Source of the DNA: Catenibacillus sp964565805
GTDB taxonomy: Bacteria > Bacillota > Clostridia > Lachnospirales > Lachnospiraceae
Length of the DNA stretch: 64,000 nucleotides
Assembly (NCBI GenBank): GCA_964565805.1
Contig: CAZMGH010000003.1
Coordinates: 43,991-107,990 of the forward strand
Reading direction: 5' to 3'
Below are positions 33,718 to 43,377 of this stretch, one piece after another; the stretch's first letter is position 1, and each line of letters begins with the position of its first letter. The position numbers and the translations under genes are program-made. The notes under the pieces were generated by a model. It had not been told where the DNA came from. It searched no databases and worked only from the letters and a program-made list of their open reading frames with translations.

Positions 33718-36386
33718 TTAAAATTCTATCCTATAATCCACTTGGTTTTTACCGTTATCTTTAAAATCCCATTGAATATTTATTTTTCCGCTTTGTGTAT
33801 TCACAAAGGCTTTCATATACCCAAGCCGTTTGTCTGGATGAGGCGTCAGGTGAAGAGCTTTAAAGCCGACAGCCGTTTCCAGACGGGAAGTCTCCATCGC
33901 TGTTCCGCAGAAATTATTTAACCCGGCAGCATCAGCATAAAGCCATTCTACAACAGAGCCGAAAGTATAATGATTAAGGCTGTCTTTTCCGGTCAGATGT
34001 CCTTGGTCATCAAGAGCTTTCCAGCTTTCCCACACAGTAGTCGCTCCATGCTTGACCTGATAAAGCCAGCTTGGATAATCTTCCTTGAGCAAAAGGGCGC
34101 AGGCGGCAGCATTTTGTCCGGCTTTGGTAAGGGCACGGCATAAATATGGCGTGCCGACAAAGCCTGTGTCCAAATGACCGCCATTACTTATAATTTTTTG
34201 AACCAATTTTTTCCATTTTTCTTCTGGGCTTCTAAAGAAACAATATCCATGTAAATCGCCAGTATGTACCCGGTCTGAGTGTCGATTTTGCAAACCTGGT
34301 CCTTATCAAAATATTTTTCAAGGATGGCATGGCGGATCTTTTCACTGAGAGCTTTGTATTTTTTTTCATCCTGTTCTTTTCCTAAAACCGCTGCAGCCTG
34401 GGAAAGGAGCCGGGTACTGTAAAAATAATAGCAGGACGCAATATAATATTTATCTGTCAGACCAAAGGGGCCCGGCTCAGGATTATCTAAAGCTAGCCAA
34501 TCGCCAAAGTGGAAGCCCCTCTCCCACAATCCCCTGCCGCCATCTTCATCATCAAGTTTTTTTACATAGTCTACCCATGCTTTCATTCCCGGATATTCCT
34601 CATTTAAAAGATTTTTATCTCCGTAATACAGGTATAATGTCCATGGAATAATGACTGCAGCGTCAGACCATGCGGCAGAGGTCATATCCTCTGGGTTTTC
34701 CTCTTCCTTTTGATTCGGCGGCGCCGGACTTCTTGGAATGATAAAGGGAACCATTCCGCGATGGTTCATTTGTTCTTTACTTATATCCCGCATATATTTT
34801 CTGTAAAAGGCTGCTGTGTTCATATTAAAGCAGGCCGTTGGACAATACATTTGGGCATCTCCAGTCCATCCAAGCCGCTCAGAACGCTGGGGGCAGTCGG
34901 ACGGGTAATCCAGGAAATTATCTCTCTGGCTCCACATGGCATTTTTTATAAACTGATTGACCATAGAATGACCTGTAAGAATCTCCCCTGCCGTTTCCAA
35001 ATCCGAATACAGGCTCCATCCCTGAAAATCCTTAAGAGAAATCGCCTCAGGAAACCCTGACAAGAGCACATAGCGGAATCCATAATAAGTAAAATGCGGC
35101 CGTACCAGCTTTCCCTGACCATCACTTGTATAAATAAATTCCTGACGGGCATCCCCAAGATTATCTCCGCACAGATAGCCATCTTTTAACAGCTCCCCAA
35201 ACTGGAGCTTGACGGTCTGTCCTTTTTTAAGACAATCTTGAAATACAATCCAACCAGTAATATTTTGTCCCATATCCAGGATCTTTTTCCCTTCCGGGTC
35301 TGTTAAAAGCTGCGCCGGCCGGAGGATTTTCTTTGGAACCACAGGAAGGCTGAGCCGCTCTGAGAGCTGTCCGGGATGAGGAATGTCCCCTTCTTCTACT
35401 GTTTTCCAAAAGTCCGGTTTGATACAGGCATTATAAACTTCACCGTCATATATACCATCATCAGATATGGGGCCTTTTGCCCATGTAAACGCTTTGTCTG
35501 AGGCAATGATTTCTTCAGAGCCATCCGTATAGGTAACATGAATTTCACAAAGCAGCTCCCAGTCCTTTCCATAAATATTCGTATGGCCGCCGCCAACGCC
35601 AAAGCGCCCCTTATACCAACCTCGTCCAAGAAGAAAATATATTTCGTTTTCCCCGGAACGCAGTATATGCGTCAGGTCTATGGTTTCGTATTGCTGCCAT
35701 AGGGAGTAGCTGTGATACCCAGGCTGCAGATACCCGTCATTAACCATTTCCCCGTTAATATAACATTCATACAATCCATGACCGCACATATATCCTCGGG
35801 CGGATTGGATTCCTTTTTCTAAATGAAAGCTTCGATGAAGGACCGGATCAGACATACCTGCTTCTTCATCTTTGACGCGGATCCACCGTCCCTGCCAGGG
35901 CTGATTTATTTTTCCTGTTTCAAACCATGAAGTTTCGCTTTCACACATATTCCCATCCTTATCCCAGGCCCTGACTTTCCAGTAATACCTGGTGCAGGGC
36001 TTTAGTTTTAAAGAAAGAGGGTATCCAGTGCAATTTATATCTGACCGGCGTCCGCTGTCATGGATGATCCGCGTAAATTCCTGGTCTGTAGCCACGATGA
36101 CTTGGCTGCTTTTCCCATATAGGGAAGCAAAATCAGGCACATCTACAGTCACCAGTCCCTCCCGGGAACAGGATACTTGTACATTTTTGAGATTTTTTAA
36201 GGAAAATAATTGATCCAGCTCCTGAGAAATCATAGAAAAAGAACCATTGGCATCCTGTACGACGGAAAAACAAAGCTTTGTTTTTTCCCAAGCCTCTGGT
36301 TCATATTTCCACGAAAAGGTTTGACGGGCCAGATCATACCCTAAAGGATTTTTAATGTGATTGACTTTACACTCTGTAATTTTCAA
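33718..36386 (-). pseudogene. GH78 alpha-L-rhamnosidase split by a -1 frameshift
   Basis: Should release terminal alpha-L-rhamnose from glycosides. The first frame (36386 to 34188, 732 residues) begins at a TTG with GGGAGG upstream and contains the N-terminal beta domains and the catalytic barrel with DCPQRSERLGWTGDAQ (general acid Glu). It then runs out of frame. The rest of the family sequence (PEEKWKKLVQ, NGGHLDTGFVGTPYL, EDYPSWLYQVKHGATTVWESW with the general base Glu, and the C-terminal beta domain) continues in another frame to 33718. The shift lies at a GGG run, 34226-34228; one extra base would restore an 889-residue protein of normal family length. It has no signal peptide, so cytoplasmic. 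A sequencing error is as likely as a real mutation. Confidence 0.88.
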
Positions 36387-36470
36387 AATACAACCTCCCT
36401 CTGATCAGCAACTATCCAGGGAGGCGCATCTTCTTATCCGATTTTTCCGCCGCCCTGAACTGCTACTATA

Positions 36471-36499
36471 ATTATACAATAGAATTTTAAGGCTGTATT
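36471..36499 (-). promoter_or_regulatory. promoter of the rhamnoside operon
   Basis: Minus strand TATAAT (36471-36476) with AATACA at the -35 position (36494-36499). As at the binding-protein gene, a perfect -10 is paired with a weak -35 ending in ACA, suggesting activator dependence. Confidence 0.55.
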
Positions 36500-36545
36500 T
36501 CCTGATTTACGACTTTTCCATCCTATTTTTTCGGCTTTTTATAAC

Positions 36546-36577
36546 ACAAATCTGATATTTTATACAACAAATCTGAT
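36546..36577 (+). repeat. ACAAATCTGAT direct repeat, 21-base period
   Basis: Identical 11-base copies at 36546-36556 and 36567-36577, two helical turns apart, about 50 bases upstream of the promoter. A shorter CCTGAT is at 36501. Candidate sites for the AraC-type response regulator. This and the promoter account for the 234-base gap between the rhamnosidase and MBL genes. Confidence 0.55.
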
Positions 36578-36620
36578 GAGAAGATTCCCCGCGCATTTTT
36601 ATAAAAGATTCATTTAATTT

Positions 36621-37511
36621 TCAGTCAACATAAGGCTCCCCTTTTAAAACCGATGGCCCTTTTTTGCCATAAATCTTATCATCCGCATAAACAATATTTG
36701 AAAATCCTCCGTATTCGGGCATAAAATCAGGGCGGCGCTTTGCTGCTACATAAACTGTTTCGCCGGTCATGCTCGTTTCTTCAATATGATCATCCGTCCT
36801 ATCCACGATCTTTTTACACAGCATCATGGCGTCATCCACAATAGACGCAGGTACAGGCGCGTCACCATGGCCTCCGTAAAGCCGGTCAAAATCTTTTTGA
36901 CGGTTCTTTAAGGATAAAAGACTTTCATAATATTCTTCTACTGTTGTGGAGCCGTAAAGGCCCAGCAAGGTGTTCACATTAATAGCATCCCCGGAATAAA
37001 CGGTACGGTCTTTCACATCCAGGAGCAAAATGGTCCCCCGGGTATGACCGGGAACTCCGATCACTTCCAGTGTCAATCCGCCCAGGTCAAAGAAATCACC
37101 GTTATACACCGGATAGGTTTTTACCGGCACCGGCAAGATCACATCTTCATCCTGAAGGGCAGTCCGTTTTTTAGGCGCCATAGGCGAAGGCGCGGACACA
37201 TAGCCCATACGGGACTGGGCGGAAGCGGCAAAGTCGCTGTACATCAGGCCGATGTCATCTGGGTGGATAAAGCACTGGCCGTATTCAAAGGCTGCCCCTT
37301 CGTGGTCCGGATGGCCGTGAGACAAGACAAGAAATACTGGCAGTTCTGTCAGCTCTCTTACAAAGCTCTTTAAAGAGCCTACCCCGGAAAGGCCGTCAAA
37401 AAGCAGCGCCCGCTCCTGTCCCCGGATCAGGTAGGCATTTTCCCCGCCAAGACCGGTAATTCTTGTCACATGGTCATTGATCTCTTCTGTAGTAAAAAAT
37501 TTGTTTTGCAT
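36621..37511 (-). CDS. MBL-fold metallo-hydrolase
   Basis: Metallo-beta-lactamase fold of 296 residues with the di-metal motif SHGHPDHEGAA, then GVPGHTRGTILLL and VYSGDAINVN. The order matches glyoxalase II/MBL hydrolases, but the substrate cannot be told. It carries AGGGGGA before ATG 37511 and is divergent from hypA. No Cys-rich or flavodoxin domain, so it is not an Fe-S flavoprotein. Confidence 0.9.
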   Translation of the reverse strand: MQNKFFTTEEINDHVTRITGLGGENAYLIRGQERALLFDGLSGVGSLKSFVRELTELPVFLVLSHGHPDHEGAAFEYGQCFIHPDDIGLMYSDFAASAQSRMGYVSAPSPMAPKKRTALQDEDVILPVPVKTYPVYNGDFFDLGGLTLEVIGVPGHTRGTILLLDVKDRTVYSGDAINVNTLLGLYGSTTVEEYYESLLSLKNRQKDFDRLYGGHGDAPVPASIVDDAMMLCKKIVDRTDDHIEETSMTGETVYVAAKRRPDFMPEYGGFSNIVYADDKIYGKKGPSVLKGEPYVD

Positions 37512-37544
37512 AAAGATCCCCCTTGCTTTTTATATGGTATCATC

Positions 37545-37574
37545 ATTTTATCACGCATGTGCCATGTGAAGCAA
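37545..37574 (-). promoter_or_regulatory. promoter of the MBL gene
   Basis: Minus strand TTGCTT (37569-37574), 18-base spacer, TAAAAT (37545-37550). The divergent hyp operon has only a weak candidate (TAGAAT near 37605-37610). Confidence 0.45.
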
Positions 37575-37645
37575 GACAATGCACTGGAATTTTCTCCGGA
37601 CCCGTGGTAGAATAAATGAGACAAGGGACAAAAGGAGACGATAAG

Positions 37646-38029
37646 ATGCATGAGCTGAGTATTACTAAAAGTATCCTTGATCATGCCCTGAGTGAGGCAA
37701 AAAAAGCGCAGGCTGCCAGGATCCGGGAGATCCGGCTGCTCCTGGGCCCTTTTTCCGGCATCGTTCCTGAATGTATACAAATGTACATGGAGCTTTTAGC
37801 CGAAGGGACCATTGCCCAGGGGGTAAAGATCCGGGCAAAAACGCTGCCCCTAAAGGTGCGGTGCCGGGACTGCGGCAGGGAAAGCCAGATTACCCGCAGA
37901 CATATTGCCTGCCCTCTTTGTGATAGTCTGCGGCTGGAAATCTTGTCTGCAAATGATTTTATAATAGAAAGTCTGGAGGTTGATACAGATGGAGATCAAA
38001 GTCCTTCATCAGGTCATGGAATGGAATAA
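37646..38029 (+). CDS. hypA: hydrogenase nickel insertion protein HypA
   Basis: Delivers nickel to the hydrogenase large subunit together with HypB. MHELSITKSIL opens with the nickel-binding MHE motif, and two CxxC pairs (CRDCG and CPLCD) form the zinc site. The start at 37646 has AAGGAG upstream. The 127-residue length is slightly long owing to a hydrophilic tail that overlaps hypB by 41 bases. First gene of hypABFCDE. Confidence 0.96.
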   Translation: MHELSITKSILDHALSEAKKAQAARIREIRLLLGPFSGIVPECIQMYMELLAEGTIAQGVKIRAKTLPLKVRCRDCGRESQITRRHIACPLCDSLRLEILSANDFIIESLEVDTDGDQSPSSGHGME

Positions 38030-38672
38030 AGACGTAAGCAGTCAGGTCCGCGCCACATTGGAGGATCACCATATTTTTATGATAAATATTATGGGCAGTC
38101 CGGGAGCAGGGAAAACAAGTCTGATCACGGCCCTCATCAGGACGCTCCGCTCCCGTTTCAGGATCGGCGTTATTGAGGGGGATATTGCCGGACAGATTGA
38201 TGCTGAGAGGATTTCTCAGCTGGATATTCCGGCAATTCAGTTAAATACAGACGGCGCCTGCCATATTGAAGCCATGAGCATCCAGAATATTCTCCCAATG
38301 CTCCCGTTAAACGACTTGGATGTGATCTTTGTGGAAAACATCGGCAACCTGGTCTGCCCGGCAGAGTTTGATATAGGAGAGTCCCTGCGGATCACTATTT
38401 TAAGTATTCCCGAGGGAGACGATAAGGTTGAAAAATATCCTCTGATGTTTACAGATACCGGCTGCCTTGTGCTGAACAAATACGACATGCTCCCTTATTT
38501 TGACTTTGATGAAAAACGCGTGGAGCAAAATTATGAAACTGTAAATCCAAACGCTCCTCTTTTCCGTGTCAGCTGCCGCAACGGTGAGGGCCTGGATGAG
38601 CTTTGCGGCTTTTTGGCAAAAAAAATCTCAAAAGCCTTAAACACTACCCGGGAACAGGAAGAAAGATTATGA
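37989..38672 (+). CDS. hypB: hydrogenase nickel incorporation GTPase HypB
   Basis: GTPase that powers nickel transfer. The P-loop is GSPGAGKTSLI, followed by VIEGDIAGQIDAERI, VENIGNLVCPAEFDIGE and LNKYDMLPYFDFD. It lacks the N-terminal CxxCGC and His-rich nickel-storage segments seen in some HypB proteins, so it is the simple form. Start ATG 37989 with GGAGGT upstream, inside hypA. Confidence 0.96.
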   Translation: MEIKVLHQVMEWNKDVSSQVRATLEDHHIFMINIMGSPGAGKTSLITALIRTLRSRFRIGVIEGDIAGQIDAERISQLDIPAIQLNTDGACHIEAMSIQNILPMLPLNDLDVIFVENIGNLVCPAEFDIGESLRITILSIPEGDDKVEKYPLMFTDTGCLVLNKYDMLPYFDFDEKRVEQNYETVNPNAPLFRVSCRNGEGLDELCGFLAKKISKALNTTREQEERL

Positions 38673-40948
38673 ACGAACGGGTACATTTAAAAATCCGGGG
38701 GATCGTCCAGGGGGTGGGCTTCCGTCCATTTCTCCATCGAACGGCCAGGGCCTGCCGTCTTACCGGATGGGGGAAAAATACCTCCGGAGGCGTGGAGGTT
38801 CAGGTGGAGGGAACGCATGAGGCTATCGAAGCCTTTATTCAGAAGCTGAAAACATCACCTCCGCCCATGGCTTGTATTGAGGAATTATCTGTTCAAACTA
38901 TACCGCCTTTAGAAAACGAATCGGATTTTGTTATTTTGCAAAGTCAATCTCTTTCAGAATCTACGCTTATTTCTCCGGATATTGCCACCTGCCGGGACTG
39001 TGAACGGGAGCTTTTTACCCCGTCGGACCGAAGGTATCAGTATCCTTTTATTAATTGTACCAACTGCGGCCCCCGATTTACCATTATCCGGGATCTGCCC
39101 TACGACCGGACAAAGACGGTGATGGCAGACTTTACCATGTGTCCCCGGTGTGACCGGGAGTATCACGATATTTCAGACCGGCGCTATCATGCCCAGCCGG
39201 ACTGCTGTCCGGACTGCGGCCCGAAAGTATTTTTTTTGGATAGCAAAGGTCAGCCTGTGCCTGGGGATCCTCTTGCCCAGGCAAGAAAGTATCTCTCCCA
39301 GGGCAAGATCATAGCCGTAAAGGGGATTGGCGGGATCCATCTGGCCTGCGATGCTTTAAACTCCCAGGCAACAGCGTTGCTCCGCCAGAGAAAGCGCCGC
39401 CCTGAAAAGCCCTTGGCCCTTATGGCAGCTTCTGTAAGCGAGGCAAAAAAAATATGCTATGTTTCTCCCAAAGAGGAGGCGCTTTTAACCGGAAGCGCCA
39501 GACCTATTGTATTATTAAAGAGAAAAGCTCCAGATCGGCCGGAAGGAATATCTTTTAGCAATCGTCTGGGAGTTATGCTTCCCTACACGCCGGTCCATCT
39601 TCTTTTATTTGGGGAAAATAGTCCCCGGATTTTAGTCATGACCAGCGCCAACAGCTCCGGCTGTCCAGTGCTTACAGATAATGAGCGTGCTTTGGATGTT
39701 TTATCAGGCATTGCGGATGGGTATCTTTTAAATAACCGGCCTATTGAAAACCGGTGCGATGATTCGGTTGTCATGGTTTCCGGCGAAACAAATTGCTTTT
39801 TCAGGCGGAGCCGGGGTTACGCGCCTGGGCCGCTGACCTTTCCGGGCCAGGATTTTTCCGGGATTTGCGCTTTTGGCGCGGAACAGAAAGGTTCCTTTGC
39901 CCTGGGCCGGGATGCGCATGTATTTTTAAGTCCCTATATTGGGGATTTAAAAAATATGGAAACCTTTGATCACTATCTTTCCATGAAAAAGACCTATGCC
40001 CGTCTGTTTAAAATAAAGCCAAAGCTTCTTGTATGCGACCGGCATCCGGATTACTTTTCTTCCCGGGAAGCCAGGGAAATAACGGCGAAGGACCATTTGC
40101 CTCTTATTTCTGTGTGGCATCACCATAGCCACATGGCTTCCTGCATGGCGGAAAATGGTCTGAATGAAAAGGTTTTTGCTCTGGTCTGGGACGGAACAGG
40201 CCTTGGCGCGGACGGTACCATCTGGGGCGCGGAATGTCTTAAAGGAGATTTTAAAACCTGTGACCGGGCAGGCAGCATACGGCCTGTTGTTCTTCCCGGA
40301 GGAGATAAGGCGGTTCAGGAAATCGGGCGGATCGCGATTTCCCTTTTGCGGGATAGCGGACTTTCCGTTGAACCTGCGCCCCTGCCGGCAGGAAAAGCGA
40401 AGCTGATCGCCGCCATGTTAGATCAAAATGTGTCGTGCCCCCAAGCCAGCAGCATGGGACGGCTGTTTGACGGTGTGGGCGCCCTTTTAACCGGGTTGGA
40501 TAGGATTTCATTTGACGGAGAAGGCGCTATGAAAGTGGAGGCCCTGGCAGACCGGGATCCTGATTTTAAGAAAAATGACACAGCGCCCTATCCAATGGAT
40601 TTTTATATGGATCAAGGTGTCCGCCGCTTTGATACCCGGGGCCTGATCCGGGGAATTATGGATGATCTATACCGCCAGATTCCTCCATCCATTATTGCCC
40701 GGCGTTTTATGGAGACACTTTGCCATATGGCTCTTGACCAGACTTTAACATTAAATCCGGAGCATCTTCCCGTTGTTTTATCCGGCGGCGTTTTCCAAAA
40801 TGCCTGGCTTTTATCTGGCATAAAACAGCTTTTGACCCTTTACGGCTTTCAGGTGTATACCCATAACCGGGTATCCCCGGGAGATGAAGGCTTGTCTTTA
40901 GGCCAGGTATTTATTGCCAAGGCTCAGCTTAAAAAAGGAGGTTTTTAA
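38669..40948 (+). CDS. hypF: carbamoyltransferase HypF
   Basis: Makes the carbamoyl group that HypE turns into cyanide for the iron ligand. The 759 residues show the full domain set: acylphosphatase (GIVQGVGFRPFLHRTA), two zinc-finger pairs (CRDCE/CTNCG, CPRCD/CCPDCG), YrdC-like domain (KPLALMAASVSEA) and Kae1-like domain (WHHHSHMASCMAENGL, VVLSGGVFQNAWLL). The ATG overlaps the hypB stop as ATGA. Confidence 0.97.
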   Translation: MNERVHLKIRGIVQGVGFRPFLHRTARACRLTGWGKNTSGGVEVQVEGTHEAIEAFIQKLKTSPPPMACIEELSVQTIPPLENESDFVILQSQSLSESTLISPDIATCRDCERELFTPSDRRYQYPFINCTNCGPRFTIIRDLPYDRTKTVMADFTMCPRCDREYHDISDRRYHAQPDCCPDCGPKVFFLDSKGQPVPGDPLAQARKYLSQGKIIAVKGIGGIHLACDALNSQATALLRQRKRRPEKPLALMAASVSEAKKICYVSPKEEALLTGSARPIVLLKRKAPDRPEGISFSNRLGVMLPYTPVHLLLFGENSPRILVMTSANSSGCPVLTDNERALDVLSGIADGYLLNNRPIENRCDDSVVMVSGETNCFFRRSRGYAPGPLTFPGQDFSGICAFGAEQKGSFALGRDAHVFLSPYIGDLKNMETFDHYLSMKKTYARLFKIKPKLLVCDRHPDYFSSREAREITAKDHLPLISVWHHHSHMASCMAENGLNEKVFALVWDGTGLGADGTIWGAECLKGDFKTCDRAGSIRPVVLPGGDKAVQEIGRIAISLLRDSGLSVEPAPLPAGKAKLIAAMLDQNVSCPQASSMGRLFDGVGALLTGLDRISFDGEGAMKVEALADRDPDFKKNDTAPYPMDFYMDQGVRRFDTRGLIRGIMDDLYRQIPPSIIARRFMETLCHMALDQTLTLNPEHLPVVLSGGVFQNAWLLSGIKQLLTLYGFQVYTHNRVSPGDEGLSLGQVFIAKAQLKKGGF

Positions 40949-40949
40949 C

Positions 40950-41168
40950 ATGTGTCTAGCCATGCCTATGAAAATACAGAAAATTAATGGAAATTCAGCC
41001 ACTGGTGAAGCCGGAGGCCTGACGGAAAATATCCGGGTGGATTTTATAAAAGATCTTAAGCCTGGAGACTATGTTATGGTCCACGCAGGATTTGCTATTG
41101 AAAAAATGACAGAACAGGAGGCTCTGGACAACCTGAAATTTATGGAGGAACTAAATAATGCTTTATGA
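40950..41168 (+). CDS. hypC: hydrogenase assembly chaperone HypC
   Basis: Small chaperone (72 residues) that carries the Fe(CN)2CO unit with HypD and binds the large-subunit precursor. It begins with the invariant MCLAMPMKI, whose Cys2 is the working residue, and has GDYVMVHAGFAIEKM. AGGAGG precedes the ATG. Overlaps hypD by 11 bases. Confidence 0.97.
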   Translation: MCLAMPMKIQKINGNSATGEAGGLTENIRVDFIKDLKPGDYVMVHAGFAIEKMTEQEALDNLKFMEELNNAL

Positions 41169-42252
41169 GAACGCATTTAAAAAGCCTGAAAATGTCCAGG
41201 GCATTTTAAAAAAGCTGGAGAATCTTAGCCAAACTGCCGGATCGGTAAAGCTGATGGAAATCTGCGGCACCCATACTATGGCCATTGCCCGGACAGGACT
41301 TAAAACGATCCTTCCAAAAAATATCCGGCTGATCTCCGGCCCAGGCTGCCCGGTATGCGTTACTCCGTCAGGAGTTATGGACCAGGTGTTTGATCTGTGT
41401 CAGGATCCGGACGTCATGATCGCCAGCTATGGGGATCTGCTCCGGGTGCCTGGAACCGTCCGGGGGGACAGTCTTTTGCGGCGCAAAGCCATGGGCGCAA
41501 ATGTCACCGATGTATACTCTCCTGTGGACGCTTTAACTCTGGCAGAGAAAAATCCCCATAAAGAAGTGATTTTTCTTGGCGTTGGCTTTGAAACAACAGC
41601 GCCGGGAACCGCAGCCTGTATCCTTCAGGCTGCACAAATGGGGCTGAAAAATTTTTCTGTTTTCTGCCTTTTAAAAAATACGGAGCCTGCCCTGCGGACT
41701 TTGATCCAGGGAGGAGATTTTTCTGTCAATGGATTTTTGTGTCCCGGACATGTGGCTGCCATTACCGGAAGTAGTGCGTTTTCCTTTTTGCCTGAGGACT
41801 ATGGTTTTCCGGCTGTGGTGTCCGGTTTTGAGGCGGCGGATCTTCTTTATTCCGTTTTAAAGCTTATGGAAATGCTGGCAGACCGCAAGCCTGCCCTTGT
41901 AAATGAATATATCCGCCTTGTACGGCCGGAGGGGAATTCGGCGGCCCGGGAAATGATGGCTCAGGTATTTGAGCCTGAGGATAGTCCGTGGCGGGGCTTA
42001 GGGATGGTTAAAAACGGCGGCCTTAAAATCCGTGAGGAATACGCCGGCTTTGACGCCGGACGCCGCTTTGGCTTTGTCCAAAAAGAAGGCAAGGACATCC
42101 CCGGCTGCCGCTGCGCGGATGTGATCCGGGGCATCCTCTCTCCTGCCCGCTGCCCATTGTTTAAAACAATCTGCACGCCATGGGATCCGGTAGGACCATG
42201 CATGGTTTCCTCAGAAGGCTCTTGCGCGGCGGCTTTTCGGTATGAGACGTAA
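41158..42252 (+). CDS. hypD: hydrogenase Fe-ligand assembly protein HypD
   Basis: Iron-sulfur scaffold on which cyanide and CO are attached to iron. Conserved cysteine motifs are all visible: CGTHTMAIARTGL, GPGCPVCVTP, CPGHVAAITG, CRCADVI and CTPWDPVGPCMVSSEGSC, which includes the [4Fe-4S] ligands near the C-terminus. 364 residues, full length. Confidence 0.97.
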   Translation: MLYENAFKKPENVQGILKKLENLSQTAGSVKLMEICGTHTMAIARTGLKTILPKNIRLISGPGCPVCVTPSGVMDQVFDLCQDPDVMIASYGDLLRVPGTVRGDSLLRRKAMGANVTDVYSPVDALTLAEKNPHKEVIFLGVGFETTAPGTAACILQAAQMGLKNFSVFCLLKNTEPALRTLIQGGDFSVNGFLCPGHVAAITGSSAFSFLPEDYGFPAVVSGFEAADLLYSVLKLMEMLADRKPALVNEYIRLVRPEGNSAAREMMAQVFEPEDSPWRGLGMVKNGGLKIREEYAGFDAGRRFGFVQKEGKDIPGCRCADVIRGILSPARCPLFKTICTPWDPVGPCMVSSEGSCAAAFRYET

Positions 42253-42293
42253 CGACCGGAGGGCTGTCTCAATGATGAAAGGAAAGAAAATAT

Positions 42294-43334
42294 ATGGAAG
42301 AAATCATTACATTAGATTATGGCAGCGGCGGCACAAAGACCTCAGAACTGATTGAGTCTTTGCTGCTCCCTGTTTTTGATAATCAGGCTTTAAATGTCCT
42401 TGGCGATGGAGCTGTCCTTGACGGGAATGAAAAGCTGGTATTTTCCACCGACAGTTTTGTGGTTTCACCCTGGCGTTTTCCCGGGGGAAATATTGGCAAG
42501 CTGTGTGTATGCGGCACGGTTAATGACATTGCCATGGCCGGAGGCATGGCAAAATACCTGAGCCTGTCCTTTATTCTTGAGGAAGGCTTTTTAGTATCTG
42601 ATCTTAAGGAAATCATTGCATCCATTGCCCGGGAGGCAAAAAAAGCCGGAGTTATTATTGCCACCGGAGACACAAAAGTTGTGGAAAGGGGCAAAGGGGA
42701 CGGGATTTATATTAATACCAGCGGTATCGGCGTCCTTCGCGCTCCGGGCCTTGGCAAAGACCGGATCCGCCCGGGTGATGCGGTGATCCTAAGCGGCAGC
42801 GCCGGACGTCATGGCGCCAGTATCATGATGGCCCGCACAGGGCTTTTGAAGCAGGACCAGGACCCTCATGACATTGAAGGACAGGACCAATCCCTGCCCT
42901 CATTAAACTCGGATTGTCAGATTCTTACAGAACTGGCCGGAGCTGCCCTGTCTTCCGGTCAGGTACGGATCCTGCGAGATCCAACCCGGGGCGGTGTGGC
43001 CACCACTTTAAATGAGTTTGTTGAAGGTACGGATCTGACCATTGAGCTGGATGAATCTGAAATACCGGTAGATAGTGATGTAGCGGCGGTCTGTGATCTT
43101 CTTGGGCTGGATCCTTTATACTGTGCCTGTGAAGGCCGGATGCTGGCCGTATGCGCTCCGGAAGCTGCCGGGAATATTGCGGAAGCGCTCAGAAAACTTC
43201 CCGGAGGCGAAGGGGCTGCCTGTATCGGGAAAGTAACATCCAGCCGTCCGGGAAAGGTGATTTTAAAAACCGCCCTTGGAGGCGCCCGGCTTCTTGGAAA
43301 GCTTGCCGGTCAGCAGCTTCCAAGGATCTGCTAA
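42294..43334 (+). CDS. hypE: carbamoyl dehydratase HypE
   Basis: Converts the C-terminal Cys thiocarbamate made with HypF into thiocyanate. The protein (346 residues) has the AIR synthase-like fold (LDYGSGGTKTSELIE, DGAVLDG, STDSFVV, GTVNDIAMAGG, DPTRGGVATTLNE) and ends in PRIC, the essential C-terminal cysteine. It ends the hyp operon; no endopeptidase gene follows. Confidence 0.97.
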   Translation: MEEIITLDYGSGGTKTSELIESLLLPVFDNQALNVLGDGAVLDGNEKLVFSTDSFVVSPWRFPGGNIGKLCVCGTVNDIAMAGGMAKYLSLSFILEEGFLVSDLKEIIASIAREAKKAGVIIATGDTKVVERGKGDGIYINTSGIGVLRAPGLGKDRIRPGDAVILSGSAGRHGASIMMARTGLLKQDQDPHDIEGQDQSLPSLNSDCQILTELAGAALSSGQVRILRDPTRGGVATTLNEFVEGTDLTIELDESEIPVDSDVAAVCDLLGLDPLYCACEGRMLAVCAPEAAGNIAEALRKLPGGEGAACIGKVTSSRPGKVILKTALGGARLLGKLAGQQLPRIC

Positions 43335-43348
43335 AGAGGAAAATTAAA

Positions 43349-43370
43349 AACCTGCCAGCGAGCTGGCAGG
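43349..43370. terminator. bidirectional terminator between hypE and the Gfo/Idh gene
   Basis: A 10-bp stem (43349-43358 with 43361-43370) with T-rich flanks on both strands (TTTTGCTTT on plus, TTTTTAATTTT on minus), between two converging genes. Confidence 0.85.
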
Positions 43371-43377
43371 TTTTGCT

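Noticed and set aside
37575..37645. Sigma-54 promoter for the hyp operon
   Set aside because: CTGGAATTTTCTCC only loosely resembles the -24 element and there is no GC at -12.
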